Below, one piece after another: positions 45,475 to 53,345 of a stretch of DNA of 64,000 bases. Both the position numbers and the translations under genes were made by a program. The notes beneath the pieces are model-generated. The model was given only the letters and a program-made list of their open reading frames with translations. It ran no database searches and was not told the DNA's origin. Within the stretch, counting starts at the first letter, position 1. The number at the start of each line of letters is the position of its first letter. The stretch is from an uncultured Bacteroidales bacterium (lineage in GTDB: Bacteria > Bacteroidota > Bacteroidia > Bacteroidales > Paludibacteraceae), in contig CAMKDV010000011.1 in the NCBI GenBank assembly GCA_946411385.1, forward strand, positions 62,001-126,000, given 5' to 3'.

Positions 45475-46689
45475 ATGAAAAAGGCTTTACTTCCCCTCAT
45501 CCTTTTCGGGCTGCTCGTTGTAGCCGCTGGTTTTATCCGTGCTTCACGTTCGGAGTGCATCATCCTCGGTGATGAGCGCAGCGACATCTATCTGCCCCTC
45601 CTCAGCGGCAAGCGTGTGGCGCTGCTCAGCAACCAGACGGGCATCATCGTCGTCAGTCCCGACAGTTCGGTGCATATCCTTGACCGGCTGCTGGACTGCG
45701 GCGTCAACGTCACGGCTATCTTCTCGCCCGAACATGGCTTCCGTGGCACTGCCGATGCCGGCGAATTGGTGCGCAACGATGTCGATCCTCTCACCGGCGT
45801 GCCTATCCTCTCGCTCTACAGTTCCCACGGCGACAATCATCCTTCCCGGGAGTCGATGGATCAGTTCGATATCCTCGTGGTGGACATCCAGGATGTGGGG
45901 CTGCGCTACTATACCTATTATATCACCATGTGCCGTCTCATTGAGGCGTGTGGCGCCTACCATAAGCAGGTGCTCATCCTCGACCGCCCCAACCCCAACA
46001 ATTATGTCGACGGCCCTATCCTCGATATGTCGCTCAAGAGCGGGGTAGGTGCATTGCCTATTCCTGTTGTGCATGGCATGACCTTAGGTGAACTGGCGCT
46101 CATGGCGCAAAGCCAATCGTGGCTCGATAGTGCGGGCAATAGCTGCCGGGTGACGGTCATCCCCTGCCTCAACTATACCCATCACAGCCGTTACAACCTG
46201 CCCGTGCCGCCCAGTCCCAATTTGCCTAACATGCAGTCGGTCTATCTCTATCCCTCGCTCTGCCCGTTCGAGGGAACGCCCGTCAGTCTGGGACGTGGCA
46301 CCGACAAACCTTTCCAGCAATACGGCCATCCCTGCATGGCGGACAAATATACCTATTCGTTCACGCCGCGCTCTATGCCCGGAGCCAAAACGCCTCCCAG
46401 AATGGACGAACAGTGTTTCGGTGTGGACCTGAGCACCTTGCCCTACAAGCAGATCATGGCTGAGCAGATCAACCTCTCCTATGTGATTGACGCCTATCAG
46501 TCGTTCATGGCGCATAACCCCGACAACGCGCCGTTCTTCCGCGCGTTCTTCGACAAGCTGATGGGCCAGACCTATGTCCGCCAGATGATCATCGATGGCG
46601 CTACCAACGATCAGATACGCGCACGCTGGCAGCAGGATGTCGAGCAGTTCCTTGAGCTGCGTAAGCCCTATCTGCTCTACGAAGAATAA
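45475..46689 (+). CDS. DUF1343 exo-beta-N-acetylmuramidase NamZ-like
   Basis: 404 residues with an N-terminal signal/anchor (LLPLILFGLLVVAAGFI). The DUF1343 pattern is clear: GKRVALLSNQTGI, AIFSPEHGFRGTADAGE, FDILVVDIQDVGLRYYTY, LILDRPNPNN, and SLGRGTDKPFQQYG. NamZ releases N-acetylmuramic acid from peptidoglycan fragments for recycling. Start set at 45475, after a small CCGGC/GCCGG hairpin (45451-45465); an upstream frame from 45418 lacks a signal peptide. The stop codon lies within the terminator of the opposing SRP RNA. Confidence 0.92.
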   Translation: MKKALLPLILFGLLVVAAGFIRASRSECIILGDERSDIYLPLLSGKRVALLSNQTGIIVVSPDSSVHILDRLLDCGVNVTAIFSPEHGFRGTADAGELVRNDVDPLTGVPILSLYSSHGDNHPSRESMDQFDILVVDIQDVGLRYYTYYITMCRLIEACGAYHKQVLILDRPNPNNYVDGPILDMSLKSGVGALPIPVVHGMTLGELALMAQSQSWLDSAGNSCRVTVIPCLNYTHHSRYNLPVPPSPNLPNMQSVYLYPSLCPFEGTPVSLGRGTDKPFQQYGHPCMADKYTYSFTPRSMPGAKTPPRMDEQCFGVDLSTLPYKQIMAEQINLSYVIDAYQSFMAHNPDNAPFFRAFFDKLMGQTYVRQMIIDGATNDQIRARWQQDVEQFLELRKPYLLYEE

Positions 46690-46711
46690 AAAAATGCCCC
46701 GATTAAGGGCA
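46687..46711 (-). terminator. Terminator of the SRP RNA transcript
   Basis: On the minus strand TGCCC-TTAATC-GGGCA followed by seven Ts. It overlaps the namZ stop codon. Confidence 0.8.
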
Positions 46712-46713
46712 CG

Positions 46714-46816
46714 AAAAAAGGGAAGCGATCTACATCGCACCGCTACAACCTCTTACCCTTGCTTCGGTCAAGACCTGGGGGAGTTCAGAGGGAGCTGGTC
46801 GTGCAGGACTTCCCTA
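46714..46816 (-). ncRNA. ffs: Signal recognition particle RNA, small bacterial type
   Basis: On the minus strand the about 100-nt segment folds as one long hairpin: GGGAAG with CTTCCC at the base, GCAC with GTGC, CCTCT with AGAGG, and an apical GGT-CTTG-ACC loop. The Ffh-binding internal loop is present as CCAGG on the 5' side and GAAGCAAGGGTA on the 3' side. A T-run and a second terminator hairpin follow. It lies between namZ and the RecD-like helicase, opposite in direction to both. A Bacteroidota promoter is 60 nt upstream; the leader between contains the reverse of a heptad array and is presumably removed. Confidence 0.88.
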
Positions 46817-46823
46817 TAAGGAG

Positions 46824-46844
46824 TTGAAAGTTGAAAATTGAAAG
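46824..46844 (+). repeat. Heptad array, TTGAAA(G/A)
   Basis: Three exact 7-bp units in the leader between the SRP promoter and the SRP RNA 5' end (the reverse word on the transcribed strand). Confidence 0.75.
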
Positions 46845-46874
46845 GTTCAACAATACGACTTTCAAACGCGGACG

Positions 46875-46906
46875 CAAAATTACTATAATTTTTCGACATT
46901 TGCAAA
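46875..46906 (-). promoter_or_regulatory. Bacteroidota-type promoter for SRP RNA
   Basis: Minus strand TTTG (46906-46903), 20 nt, TAATTTTG (46882-46875). The TTTGCAAATGTCG extension is the same as in the 9576 and 26476 promoters. Confidence 0.85.
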
Positions 46907-46921
46907 TAAACACCACACATT

Positions 46922-48391
46922 TTGCTCGAAAACTTCCTCACATATCGCATTTTTCAACATCTATCTGACATTATAGGCGCATCTGCCCGACCTAATGAGC
47001 AGCAGCAGGAGTTGATTGCGCGGCTCGGATCGTTCCTCATCGACGGTCGCAGTGGCAGGTTGTTCATCCTGCGCGGTTATGCCGGTACGGGCAAGACGAG
47101 TGTGGTCAGTGCCTTGGTGCGTACCATGCTTGATCTCCATCAGACCTGTGTGCTGTTGGCGCCTACAGGCCGTGCTGCCAAGGTGCTCAGCAAGTACGCA
47201 TCGCGTGGGGGCAACGAGCGCGTGCCCGCCTACACGATCCATAAGTATATCTATCGTCAGGACAAGCTCGGCGCTGACCGTTTCAGCCTCAACGACAATC
47301 TCAGCCGTCACGCCCTCTTCATCGTGGATGAGGCTTCTATGCTCTCCGATGTACGCGACCTGTCGTCGCCTTTCGGCAGCGGATGTCTGCTTGATGACCT
47401 GATGCGCTATGTGTATAGCGGTGACGACTGCTCGCTGCTTCTCGTGGGCGATAATGCCCAGCTGCCGCCGGTGGGACGCTCGTCATCGCCCGCACTCGAC
47501 GATAATGCCATGCTCCGCTATCAGAACATCCCTGACCTGCATATCACCTCGTATACCCTCACCGAGGTGGCGAGGCAGGCTGCCGACTCGGGCATCTTGC
47601 TCAACGCTACCGCCATCCGCGATCGCATCCGTAGCAGCGCGCTTCATCAGGCGGAGCATGTCGCCATCACCCCTGCGCCCGATGTGATCCTTCTCGACGG
47701 CAGTACCTTGCAGCAGACCCTGGAGCAGAGTTATGCGCTCTGCGGCAAAGAGCAGACACTCGTCGTTACCCGCTCCAACAAACGCACGAACATCTACAAT
47801 CAGGGCGTGCGCGCATACATCCTCTGGAAAGATGACGTGCTCTCTGCCGGCGACCGCGTCATGGTGGTTCGCAACAACTATTTCTGGTCCAAACCCTATA
47901 AGGATATCCCTTTCCTTGCCAACGGCGACATGTTCGAGGTCGTGCGTGTGCGCAACGAGCGCGAGATGTACGGCTATCGTTTTCTGGATGTTACGCTCGA
48001 AGGCGTCGACTACGAGCTTACCGAAGACAATCGTTCGCTTCTCACCCAGATTGACGCCACCGTCTGGCTCGATATGCTTACCGTTGCCGACGATCAGACT
48101 GCCTGGCAGATGCAACAGACTCTCTTCCAGCGTGTGGCGGAGGATTTTCCCGAGATCCGTTCCAAGCGCGAACTCATCGAAGCCGTCTACGAATCGCCTT
48201 ACTACAATGCCCTGCAGATCCGCTATGCCTATGCCGTCACCTGCCATAAGGCGCAAGGCGGCCAGTGGAGGCATGTTTACATAGATCAAGGTCCCGTGCC
48301 TGATGAGCAACGGGACCTCTCTTACCTCCGGTGGCTTTATACCGCTATCACGCGTGCCACCGAGAAAGTTTTTCTTGTCAATTACGAATAG
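46922..48391 (+). CDS. RecD-like ATP-dependent DNA helicase (UvrD/RecD type)
   Basis: 489 residues from a TTG start. Walker A is LRGYAGTGKTSV (about 52-60), Walker B-like FIVDEASMLSD (about 140), then VGDNAQLPPVG, and motif VI region YAVTCHKAQGGQW followed by LYTAITRATEKVFLVNY. It is a superfamily 1B helicase probably acting in repair or replication restart. The start is uncertain: no ATG precedes residue 66, and homologues begin at about this length, so TTG at 46922 or an ATT at 46949 is used. It ends 2 nt before the converging htpG stop. Confidence 0.87.
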   Translation: MLENFLTYRIFQHLSDIIGASARPNEQQQELIARLGSFLIDGRSGRLFILRGYAGTGKTSVVSALVRTMLDLHQTCVLLAPTGRAAKVLSKYASRGGNERVPAYTIHKYIYRQDKLGADRFSLNDNLSRHALFIVDEASMLSDVRDLSSPFGSGCLLDDLMRYVYSGDDCSLLLVGDNAQLPPVGRSSSPALDDNAMLRYQNIPDLHITSYTLTEVARQAADSGILLNATAIRDRIRSSALHQAEHVAITPAPDVILLDGSTLQQTLEQSYALCGKEQTLVVTRSNKRTNIYNQGVRAYILWKDDVLSAGDRVMVVRNNYFWSKPYKDIPFLANGDMFEVVRVRNEREMYGYRFLDVTLEGVDYELTEDNRSLLTQIDATVWLDMLTVADDQTAWQMQQTLFQRVAEDFPEIRSKRELIEAVYESPYYNALQIRYAYAVTCHKAQGGQWRHVYIDQGPVPDEQRDLSYLRWLYTAITRATEKVFLVNYE

Positions 48392-48393
48392 CC

Positions 48394-50478
48394 TTACAGC
48401 AGCTCCACGCTTCTGTTCACGAACTTCGCCAGCGCTTCGCCTTTCAGCATGCCCGATGCCAGCAGCGCGATGTCTACCAGCTGGCTGACTTTCTCGTTAG
48501 CGGCAGCTTTGTCGGTGTAGTGCTTCTTGATCTGCTCACGCAGGGCGGCAATCTCTTTGGTCAGGTCGCGTTTCTCCTCGCCCTCTTTCTTTTCGTCTTT
48601 CTTGTCCTTCTCGGCAGCTTGCTCCTTGCGCAGTACCTCCACCTGCTGGTTCAGCTCATCCAGGCTGTTGCCCGTCTCGGCTTTCAGGTCGGCAAGCAGG
48701 GCTTGTACCTTCGGGTGAGCGATGTTCACTACCAGGTTGTACGAGTCCGGCATCTGTCCGTAGAACGACATGCCTTGCTGGTGAGCTGACATCTCTTTCA
48801 TCCGTCGCATCCATTCGTTCTGTGTCAGGAAAACGGGCAGAGCGTCGGCGCTCACGTTCTCCAGGCTGACTACGTAGTTCGCTTTGTCGTTCTTGGGCAG
48901 CAAGCCTTCAAAGGTGTAGCGCAGTGCATCTTCCTCCTCGCTTGTCAGGTTCACGGCAGCTTTGTCCTCTTTCACGATCAGGTTCTCTATCACGTCGCTG
49001 TCCACGCGTACGAAGCGTAATTGGCCGTTGGCTTTTGGCTCTTGGCCATTTGCATCCTCGCCATGGTTGGCTTCGGAAGCTTTTTGCTCAAACTGGCTCA
49101 TGGCGTGCACGTCCAGTTCGCCGTCCATCAGCAGCACGTCGTAGCCTTTCTCTTTCGCGCGCTGAATGTAGGTGTACGAGGCGTCGGCATCCTGGGCATA
49201 TAGCATGATCAGGTCACCGTTCTTGTCTGTCTGGGCATCTTTCACCTTGTTGCGGTATTCGTCCAGGGTGAAGTACTTGCCGTCCACGTTCTTCATCAGC
49301 GCAAAACCTACTGCACGGTCGTAGAACTTCTCGTCGCTGAGCATACCGAACTGGATGAACAGTTTGATATCGTCCCATTTCTTCTCATAGTCCTCGCGGT
49401 CGTTCTTGTACAGTTCTGCCAGCTTGTCAGCCACTTTCTTTGTGATGTGCGAAGATATCTTCTTCACATTGTTGTCGCTCTGCAGGTAGCTGCGGCTCAC
49501 GTTCAGCGGGATATCAGGGCTGTCTATCACGCCGTGCAGCAGCGTCAGGTACTCAGGCACGATGTTCGATACCTCGTCCGTCACGAACACCTGGTTGCAG
49601 TACAGTTGGATCTTGTTGCGGTGAACATCCAGGTTGTTCTTGATCTTCGGGAAGTACAGTATACCTGTCAGGTGGAACGGATAATCCACGTTCAGATGGA
49701 TGTGGAACAGCGGCTCGTCAAACTGCGTGGGGTAGAGCTCGTGGTAGAACGTCTTGTAGTCTTCCTCCTTCAGGTCGGCAGGTTTGCGTGTCCACGCGGG
49801 GTTGATGTTGTTCACGATGTTCTCCTCGCCCGTCTCTACCTGCTTGCCGTCTTTCCACTCTTTCTTCATACCGAAAGCTATCTCCACCGGCAGGAACTTG
49901 CAGTATTTCTTCAGCAAGCCTTCTATCGTGGCATCTTCCAGGTACTGCTTGAACTCGTCGTTGATGTGCAGCACGATATCCGTACCTCTTTCGGCTTTGA
50001 TGGTCTCCTCCATCGTATATTCGGGATTGCCCTCGCACGACCAGTGTACCGCTTTGGCGTTCTCGTCATAGCTCTGGCTAAATATCTCCACTTTGTCGGC
50101 TACCATGAACGCGCTGTAGAAACCCAAACCGAAATGACCGATGATGGCTTCGGCTTTGTCTTTGTATTGGTTGACAAACTCTTCCGCGCCCGAGAAGGCA
50201 ATCTGGTTGATATACTTGTCCACTTCCTCGGCGCTCATGCCTATGCCGTGGTCGCTTACCGTCAGCGTCTTCTTGTCCTTATCTATTTTCACGCGCACGC
50301 GCATGTCGCCTGCCTCGCCTTTGAATGCGCCGGCTGCTATCAGCGTCTTCAGTTTCTGTGTCGCATCTACGGCGTTGCTGATCAGCTCACGAAGAAAGAT
50401 CTCATGATCCGAGTACAAAAATTTCTTGATAACGGGGAATATGTTATCCGACGTTACTCCAATGTTTCCTTTATTCAT
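48394..50478 (-). CDS. htpG: Chaperone protein HtpG (Hsp90)
   Basis: 694 residues. N-terminal ATPase with FLRELISNAVDATQKL (catalytic Glu), DHGIGMSAEEVDKY and GHFGLGFYSAFMVAD; the middle domain has SLPLNVSRS-like DIPLNVSRSYLQSD; the dimerisation domain ends LLASGMLKGEALAKFV. Near residues 475-486 an insertion, ASEANHGEDANGQEPKANGQ, separates two conserved blocks (MSQFEQK and LRFVRVDSDV); its DNA is a heptad array. It aids protein folding under stress. Upstream on its strand are two GCTGTTAGA-type units. Confidence 0.97.
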   Translation of the reverse strand: MNKGNIGVTSDNIFPVIKKFLYSDHEIFLRELISNAVDATQKLKTLIAAGAFKGEAGDMRVRVKIDKDKKTLTVSDHGIGMSAEEVDKYINQIAFSGAEEFVNQYKDKAEAIIGHFGLGFYSAFMVADKVEIFSQSYDENAKAVHWSCEGNPEYTMEETIKAERGTDIVLHINDEFKQYLEDATIEGLLKKYCKFLPVEIAFGMKKEWKDGKQVETGEENIVNNINPAWTRKPADLKEEDYKTFYHELYPTQFDEPLFHIHLNVDYPFHLTGILYFPKIKNNLDVHRNKIQLYCNQVFVTDEVSNIVPEYLTLLHGVIDSPDIPLNVSRSYLQSDNNVKKISSHITKKVADKLAELYKNDREDYEKKWDDIKLFIQFGMLSDEKFYDRAVGFALMKNVDGKYFTLDEYRNKVKDAQTDKNGDLIMLYAQDADASYTYIQRAKEKGYDVLLMDGELDVHAMSQFEQKASEANHGEDANGQEPKANGQLRFVRVDSDVIENLIVKEDKAAVNLTSEEEDALRYTFEGLLPKNDKANYVVSLENVSADALPVFLTQNEWMRRMKEMSAHQQGMSFYGQMPDSYNLVVNIAHPKVQALLADLKAETGNSLDELNQQVEVLRKEQAAEKDKKDEKKEGEEKRDLTKEIAALREQIKKHYTDKAAANEKVSQLVDIALLASGMLKGEALAKFVNRSVELL
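49021..49048 (-). repeat. Heptad array inside htpG, NNGCCAA
   Basis: Four exact 7-bp units (plus strand TTGGC followed by two variable bases). On the coding strand they read as GCCAA words in frame within the middle domain of HtpG. Confidence 0.85.
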
Positions 50479-50507
50479 ATCTTTGTCGTTTTTTTATTAT
50501 TCTTATA

Positions 50508-50541
50508 TCTAACAGCGCTAGCTGCTCAACAGCGCAGCTGT
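50508..50541 (-). repeat. Two 17-bp hairpin units, GCTGTTAGA type
   Basis: On the minus strand GCTGTTGAG and GCTGTTAGA recur at 17-bp spacing with CAGC/GCTG mini-hairpins before them. They are the same class as the array before alaS and are in the sense direction of htpG, 30 nt before its ATG. Confidence 0.65.
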
Positions 50542-50655
50542 CTATCCTTTTTTCTTCAAAAATCGTTCCATTTTCTGCCAAACTGCCATTTTGGCATAAT
50601 TTTTGTAGTATTTTTCTTGTCAGAACTTCGTGTTCTGTCATCTGCTGCAAATTCG

Positions 50656-50706
50656 TCCGCCGTTGTTGGCGGATACAGATAATTTCGTTCCGCCGGCTTT
50701 GGCGGA
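50656..50706 (+). repeat. Twin hairpins TCCGCC-N6-GGCGGA
   Basis: Two 6+6+6 inverted repeats at 50656-50673 and 50689-50706 with different loops (GTTGTT, GGCTTT), 16 nt apart, ending 27 nt before the hpf start. They may be leader structures for hpf or another palindromic repeat family. A TGCCA/TGGCA palindrome lies at 50584-50596. Confidence 0.7.
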
Positions 50707-50733
50707 GCATAACCATTAAAAACGAATACTACC

Positions 50734-51012
50734 ATGAAACTATCCGTTCAAGCAGTTAACTTCGATGTTGCCAAGCAACTCGATGAGTACATCAACAAGA
50801 AAACCGCCCGTTTTGCTCGCCATTTGCGCGAGGATGATGAGTTGATCATCCGTCTGTCGGTTGTCAAGCCCGCTACCAATCTCAACAAGCAGGTTGACGT
50901 CCGTATCGGCGATCTGTTCGCATCCAAGACCTGCGACACCTTCGAGCAGGGCATAGCCGAGGCCCTCGACGCCCTTGATGCTCGTCTGGAGAAGCGCAAA
51001 GAGAACGCTTGA
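50734..51012 (+). CDS. hpf: Ribosome hibernation promoting factor (short form)
   Basis: 92 residues of the HPF/RaiA beta-alpha fold (MKLSVQAVNFDVAKQLDEYI, DVRIGDLFASKTCDTFEQGI, DALDARLEKRKE). It binds the 30S decoding region and promotes inactive ribosome dimers in stationary phase. It stands alone, divergent from htpG across a 255-nt gap that contains the twin hairpins. Confidence 0.93.
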   Translation: MKLSVQAVNFDVAKQLDEYINKKTARFARHLREDDELIIRLSVVKPATNLNKQVDVRIGDLFASKTCDTFEQGIAEALDALDARLEKRKENA

Positions 51013-51087
51013 TTTACGGGGCAATAATACTTTTTGGATAATTTTGGGGCATTTTGGACAAAAATAAACCCCTTAAATTTTGGCGTA

Positions 51088-51257
51088 TAGGTCATTTTGC
51101 AGGCTGAGAAAGAGTAAGTGTGTCTCTACCAGCCTGCAAAATGACCCATAGAGCAATTTTAAACGTCGATTTTAGTATTCAAACGTTTCAACCGCGCCTA
51201 AGCCCTTATAACAAAAGGCATGCAGGCATGTTGCAGCCTGCATTTTGACCCATAGAC
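51088..51257. repeat. Inverted/direct repeat element built on CAGCCTGCAAAATGACC
   Basis: GGTCATTTTGCAGGCTG (51090-51106) and its exact complement (51130-51146) form a 17-bp stem with a 23-nt loop; both arms extend to TATAG-type ends. The right arm plus CATAGA recurs as a direct copy at 51234-51256 with three central changes (TTT for AAA), itself preceded by TGCAGGC so that it forms a second hairpin (51221-51242). Confidence 0.85.
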
Positions 51258-51283
51258 CAAAAAACAACCAAAACAAAACATTT

Positions 51284-52954
51284 ATGAAAAAAATCTTTAT
51301 GCTTTTTGCTGCCACAATGGCAGCAATCACGCTCAGCGCCACCGAGCTGACGCTCGACCTGAGTACTGACAGCGAAACGCTTTCTGAGTGGAGTGAGATT
51401 ATTTTTGCAGCTCCTGCTCCTGCAGATTCAATCGCCCCTGACGCTGAATTTGCAGTGGATGGCTTCAAAATGGCTATCACCGACCCGGACAACAAGATGT
51501 CTGTCGACGCCAATAGCTGCCGCTTCGGTTCCGCTACGGATTATACGATGTACACCCATCGTCTGAAAACTGGTGGCAAGTCCTCTGCATCGAAGAACTA
51601 TATGACTCTCACCATCCCTGCAGCAGGTACTCTCCGCTTGGCGGTTCGCACAGGTTCGAACTCGGCTACCGATCGTAACCTCGTTATTGTACAAGCTACT
51701 GATACACTCTACAACGAGATTATTCAAGAGTCGATGGCTGTGAAAGTGATGGAGGATGACGCAGAAGTTTCTGTTTATCCGTATGTAGAGGTTGCTGTAG
51801 AGGCCGGTACCGTTGGCTTGAGTTATCCGGTGAACGGCCTGAACTTCTATTTGTTTGCCTTCAAGGCAGGTCAAGGCGATGTTCCGCCGGTAGAGCCGGA
51901 GACTATTCCTACAACCGCTCCTGCTGCTCCTACCCACGACGAGGCTGACGTAATGGCTATTTATTGCAACCACTATACCACCAACAATGCTAACTTTGCT
52001 ATCTCCGGATGGGCTGGTGCTTATCAGACGCTTGACCTTGCAGGTACGAACGTAGGCTATTGGAGCGGAATGACCTGGGAGTGCATCATTGATCCGGCTA
52101 ACACGGATGCTGCGCATGATTACAGCGCTTACGAGAATCTCCACATTGATATGTGGGCTCCGCAGGCTGCCAAGATTAAATTTGTTGCTGAGGGTGTTGC
52201 CGCTAGCAATTACAAAGATGGTCAGATGGTTGACCTTGCTCAAGGTTGGAATAGCTTCGACTTCCCCATCGCTGAGTGGCCGGGCAACTACGACTTCGCT
52301 AACCTGAAGTGCTTCGTATTCGAGCAATATCAGACTCCGGAAAATGTCAGCTTCGAGGGTAACCCGTTTGCTTTTGCCAACATCTATTTCTGGAAGACCC
52401 CGGGTGAGCCTATGCCGCAAGATACCATTGCGCTTGACTTCAGCAACGGTGGCGGATATGTTGACAACACGTATTATGCTACGTCTGGTGCTACCGACCT
52501 CGTGCTGTACAACATCCCTGTTGTAGGTGAAGAGCTTATAGGTGACGGTGAATATCTCGTCCTCGACCTCTATCCTGAAGATCCGAACGACATCAGTGGC
52601 ACTTACAGTATCGCAGATGAGACCTTGGATGACTACTACTCCTATATGATTGTTGTCAACGGTACGGATACTACTGAAGTTGCCTTCACCGATGGTGAGG
52701 TCGTAATCAGTGTACAGCAATTGTATGTTGATTATAGTGCTGCCCAGATTGCTGTGGCTGCCCTGCTGACAGGTGATGACGGCAACATCTATACCGTAAG
52801 CGGTGTATACGCTCTGTACTATGATTTCATCCCGCTCGGCGTTGAGAACATAGAGAAGGACGAAGTACAGTGCACCAAGCGCATCCTGAACGGTGAGCTC
52901 ATCATCGAAAAGAACGGCAAGACCTATAACGTCGTCGGCGCGGAGGTGAAATAA
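51284..52954 (+). CDS. Secreted multidomain protein with C-terminal attachment motif
   Basis: 556 residues with a signal peptide (MKKIFMLFAATMAAITLSA). Residues about 20-190 form a beta-rich domain; 230-380 resemble a carbohydrate-binding jellyroll (YENLHIDMWAPQAAKIKFVA, WNSFDFPIAEWPG, FANIYFWKTPGEP); 390-515 is another beta domain. The end, VENIEKDEVQCTKRILNGEL then IEKNGKTYNVVGAEVK, is the short C-terminal module common on secreted Bacteroidales proteins. It probably binds a polysaccharide outside the cell. I do not recognise a catalytic domain. Start at 51284 gives the signal peptide. Confidence 0.8.
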   Translation: MKKIFMLFAATMAAITLSATELTLDLSTDSETLSEWSEIIFAAPAPADSIAPDAEFAVDGFKMAITDPDNKMSVDANSCRFGSATDYTMYTHRLKTGGKSSASKNYMTLTIPAAGTLRLAVRTGSNSATDRNLVIVQATDTLYNEIIQESMAVKVMEDDAEVSVYPYVEVAVEAGTVGLSYPVNGLNFYLFAFKAGQGDVPPVEPETIPTTAPAAPTHDEADVMAIYCNHYTTNNANFAISGWAGAYQTLDLAGTNVGYWSGMTWECIIDPANTDAAHDYSAYENLHIDMWAPQAAKIKFVAEGVAASNYKDGQMVDLAQGWNSFDFPIAEWPGNYDFANLKCFVFEQYQTPENVSFEGNPFAFANIYFWKTPGEPMPQDTIALDFSNGGGYVDNTYYATSGATDLVLYNIPVVGEELIGDGEYLVLDLYPEDPNDISGTYSIADETLDDYYSYMIVVNGTDTTEVAFTDGEVVISVQQLYVDYSAAQIAVAALLTGDDGNIYTVSGVYALYYDFIPLGVENIEKDEVQCTKRILNGELIIEKNGKTYNVVGAEVK

Positions 52955-52957
52955 GGA

Positions 52958-53024
52958 CATCCCCCTAACCCCTTCTCAAAAGGGGGGATAATCCCTCCCC
53001 TTTGAAAGGGGAGCTGGAGGGGTG
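52958..53024 (+). repeat. CCCC/GGGG-rich intergenic element with two hairpins
   Basis: CATCCCCCTAACCCC at the left and GGAGGGGTG at the right enclose CCCCTTCTCAAAAGGGG and a perfect CTCCCCTTT-G-AAAGGGGAG hairpin. Elements of this wording are common between genes in Bacteroidota genomes. Confidence 0.75.
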
Positions 53025-53043
53025 TTGTTTAGCGTTTAAGGAC

Positions 53044-53075
53044 AGACAGACCTGCGCAACGGCGCGGGTCTGTTT
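53044..53075 (+). terminator. Strong hairpin, probable terminator
   Basis: An 11-bp stem CAGACCTGCGC / GCGCGGGTCTG (one G-T pair) with an AACG loop and a short TTT. It would end the secreted protein transcript. Confidence 0.65.
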
Positions 53076-53087
53076 GATTGGAAAAGG

Positions 53088-53345
53088 ATGAAGAAGATAG
53101 CAGGCATATTGTTGGCGCTGTGGCTTCCCGTGCCGGTAATGGCACAGGAAGGGGTGGTGCATGACAATATACTGAAACTGAAAATAGGCACCGGCTACCA
53201 GTTGGACAGCTATCTCAGCCCCATAGGCTATACCGGCATGCAGTACGGGCTGGAGAACGAATGGTGGCAAGCGTTTAGCGGTGAGAGACCAGGCGGCTAT
53301 GGCTCGGCAGCGGGCGATCTCATTTGGTTTTCTTCATTCGGTTAG
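53088..53345 (+). pseudogene. Truncated DUF3316-like outer membrane protein
   Basis: A signal peptide (MKKIAGILLALWLPVPVMAQ) and about 45 residues with YLSPIGYTGMQYGLENEWWQ, the start of Bacteroidota DUF3316 proteins, after which the frame reads unrelated low-complexity sequence and stops inside the opposing PreA gene. Intact relatives are near 250-300 residues. The break is near 53275, about 45 nt from the end of preA, suggesting a deletion or rearrangement joined the two. Confidence 0.65.

Noticed and set aside
46690..46821. Small RNA or riboswitch on the plus strand after namZ
   Set aside because: The conserved Ffh-binding loop and pairing make sense only on the minus strand as SRP RNA.
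46892..46924. Plus-strand promoter sharing the TTTGCAAAT palindrome with the SRP promoter
   Set aside because: The palindrome offers a TTTG, but the nearest TTTTG lies only 14 nt further and lacks the TA of TAnnTTTG, so spacing and -7 box are wrong.
49447..50682. A 411-codon plus-strand frame across htpG
   Set aside because: Antisense to HtpG, rich in Val/His/Arg, no recognisable domain.
51013..51283. Riboswitch before the secreted protein gene
   Set aside because: The repeats are arranged as direct and inverted copies with repeated ends, which fits a repeat element better than a known aptamer fold.
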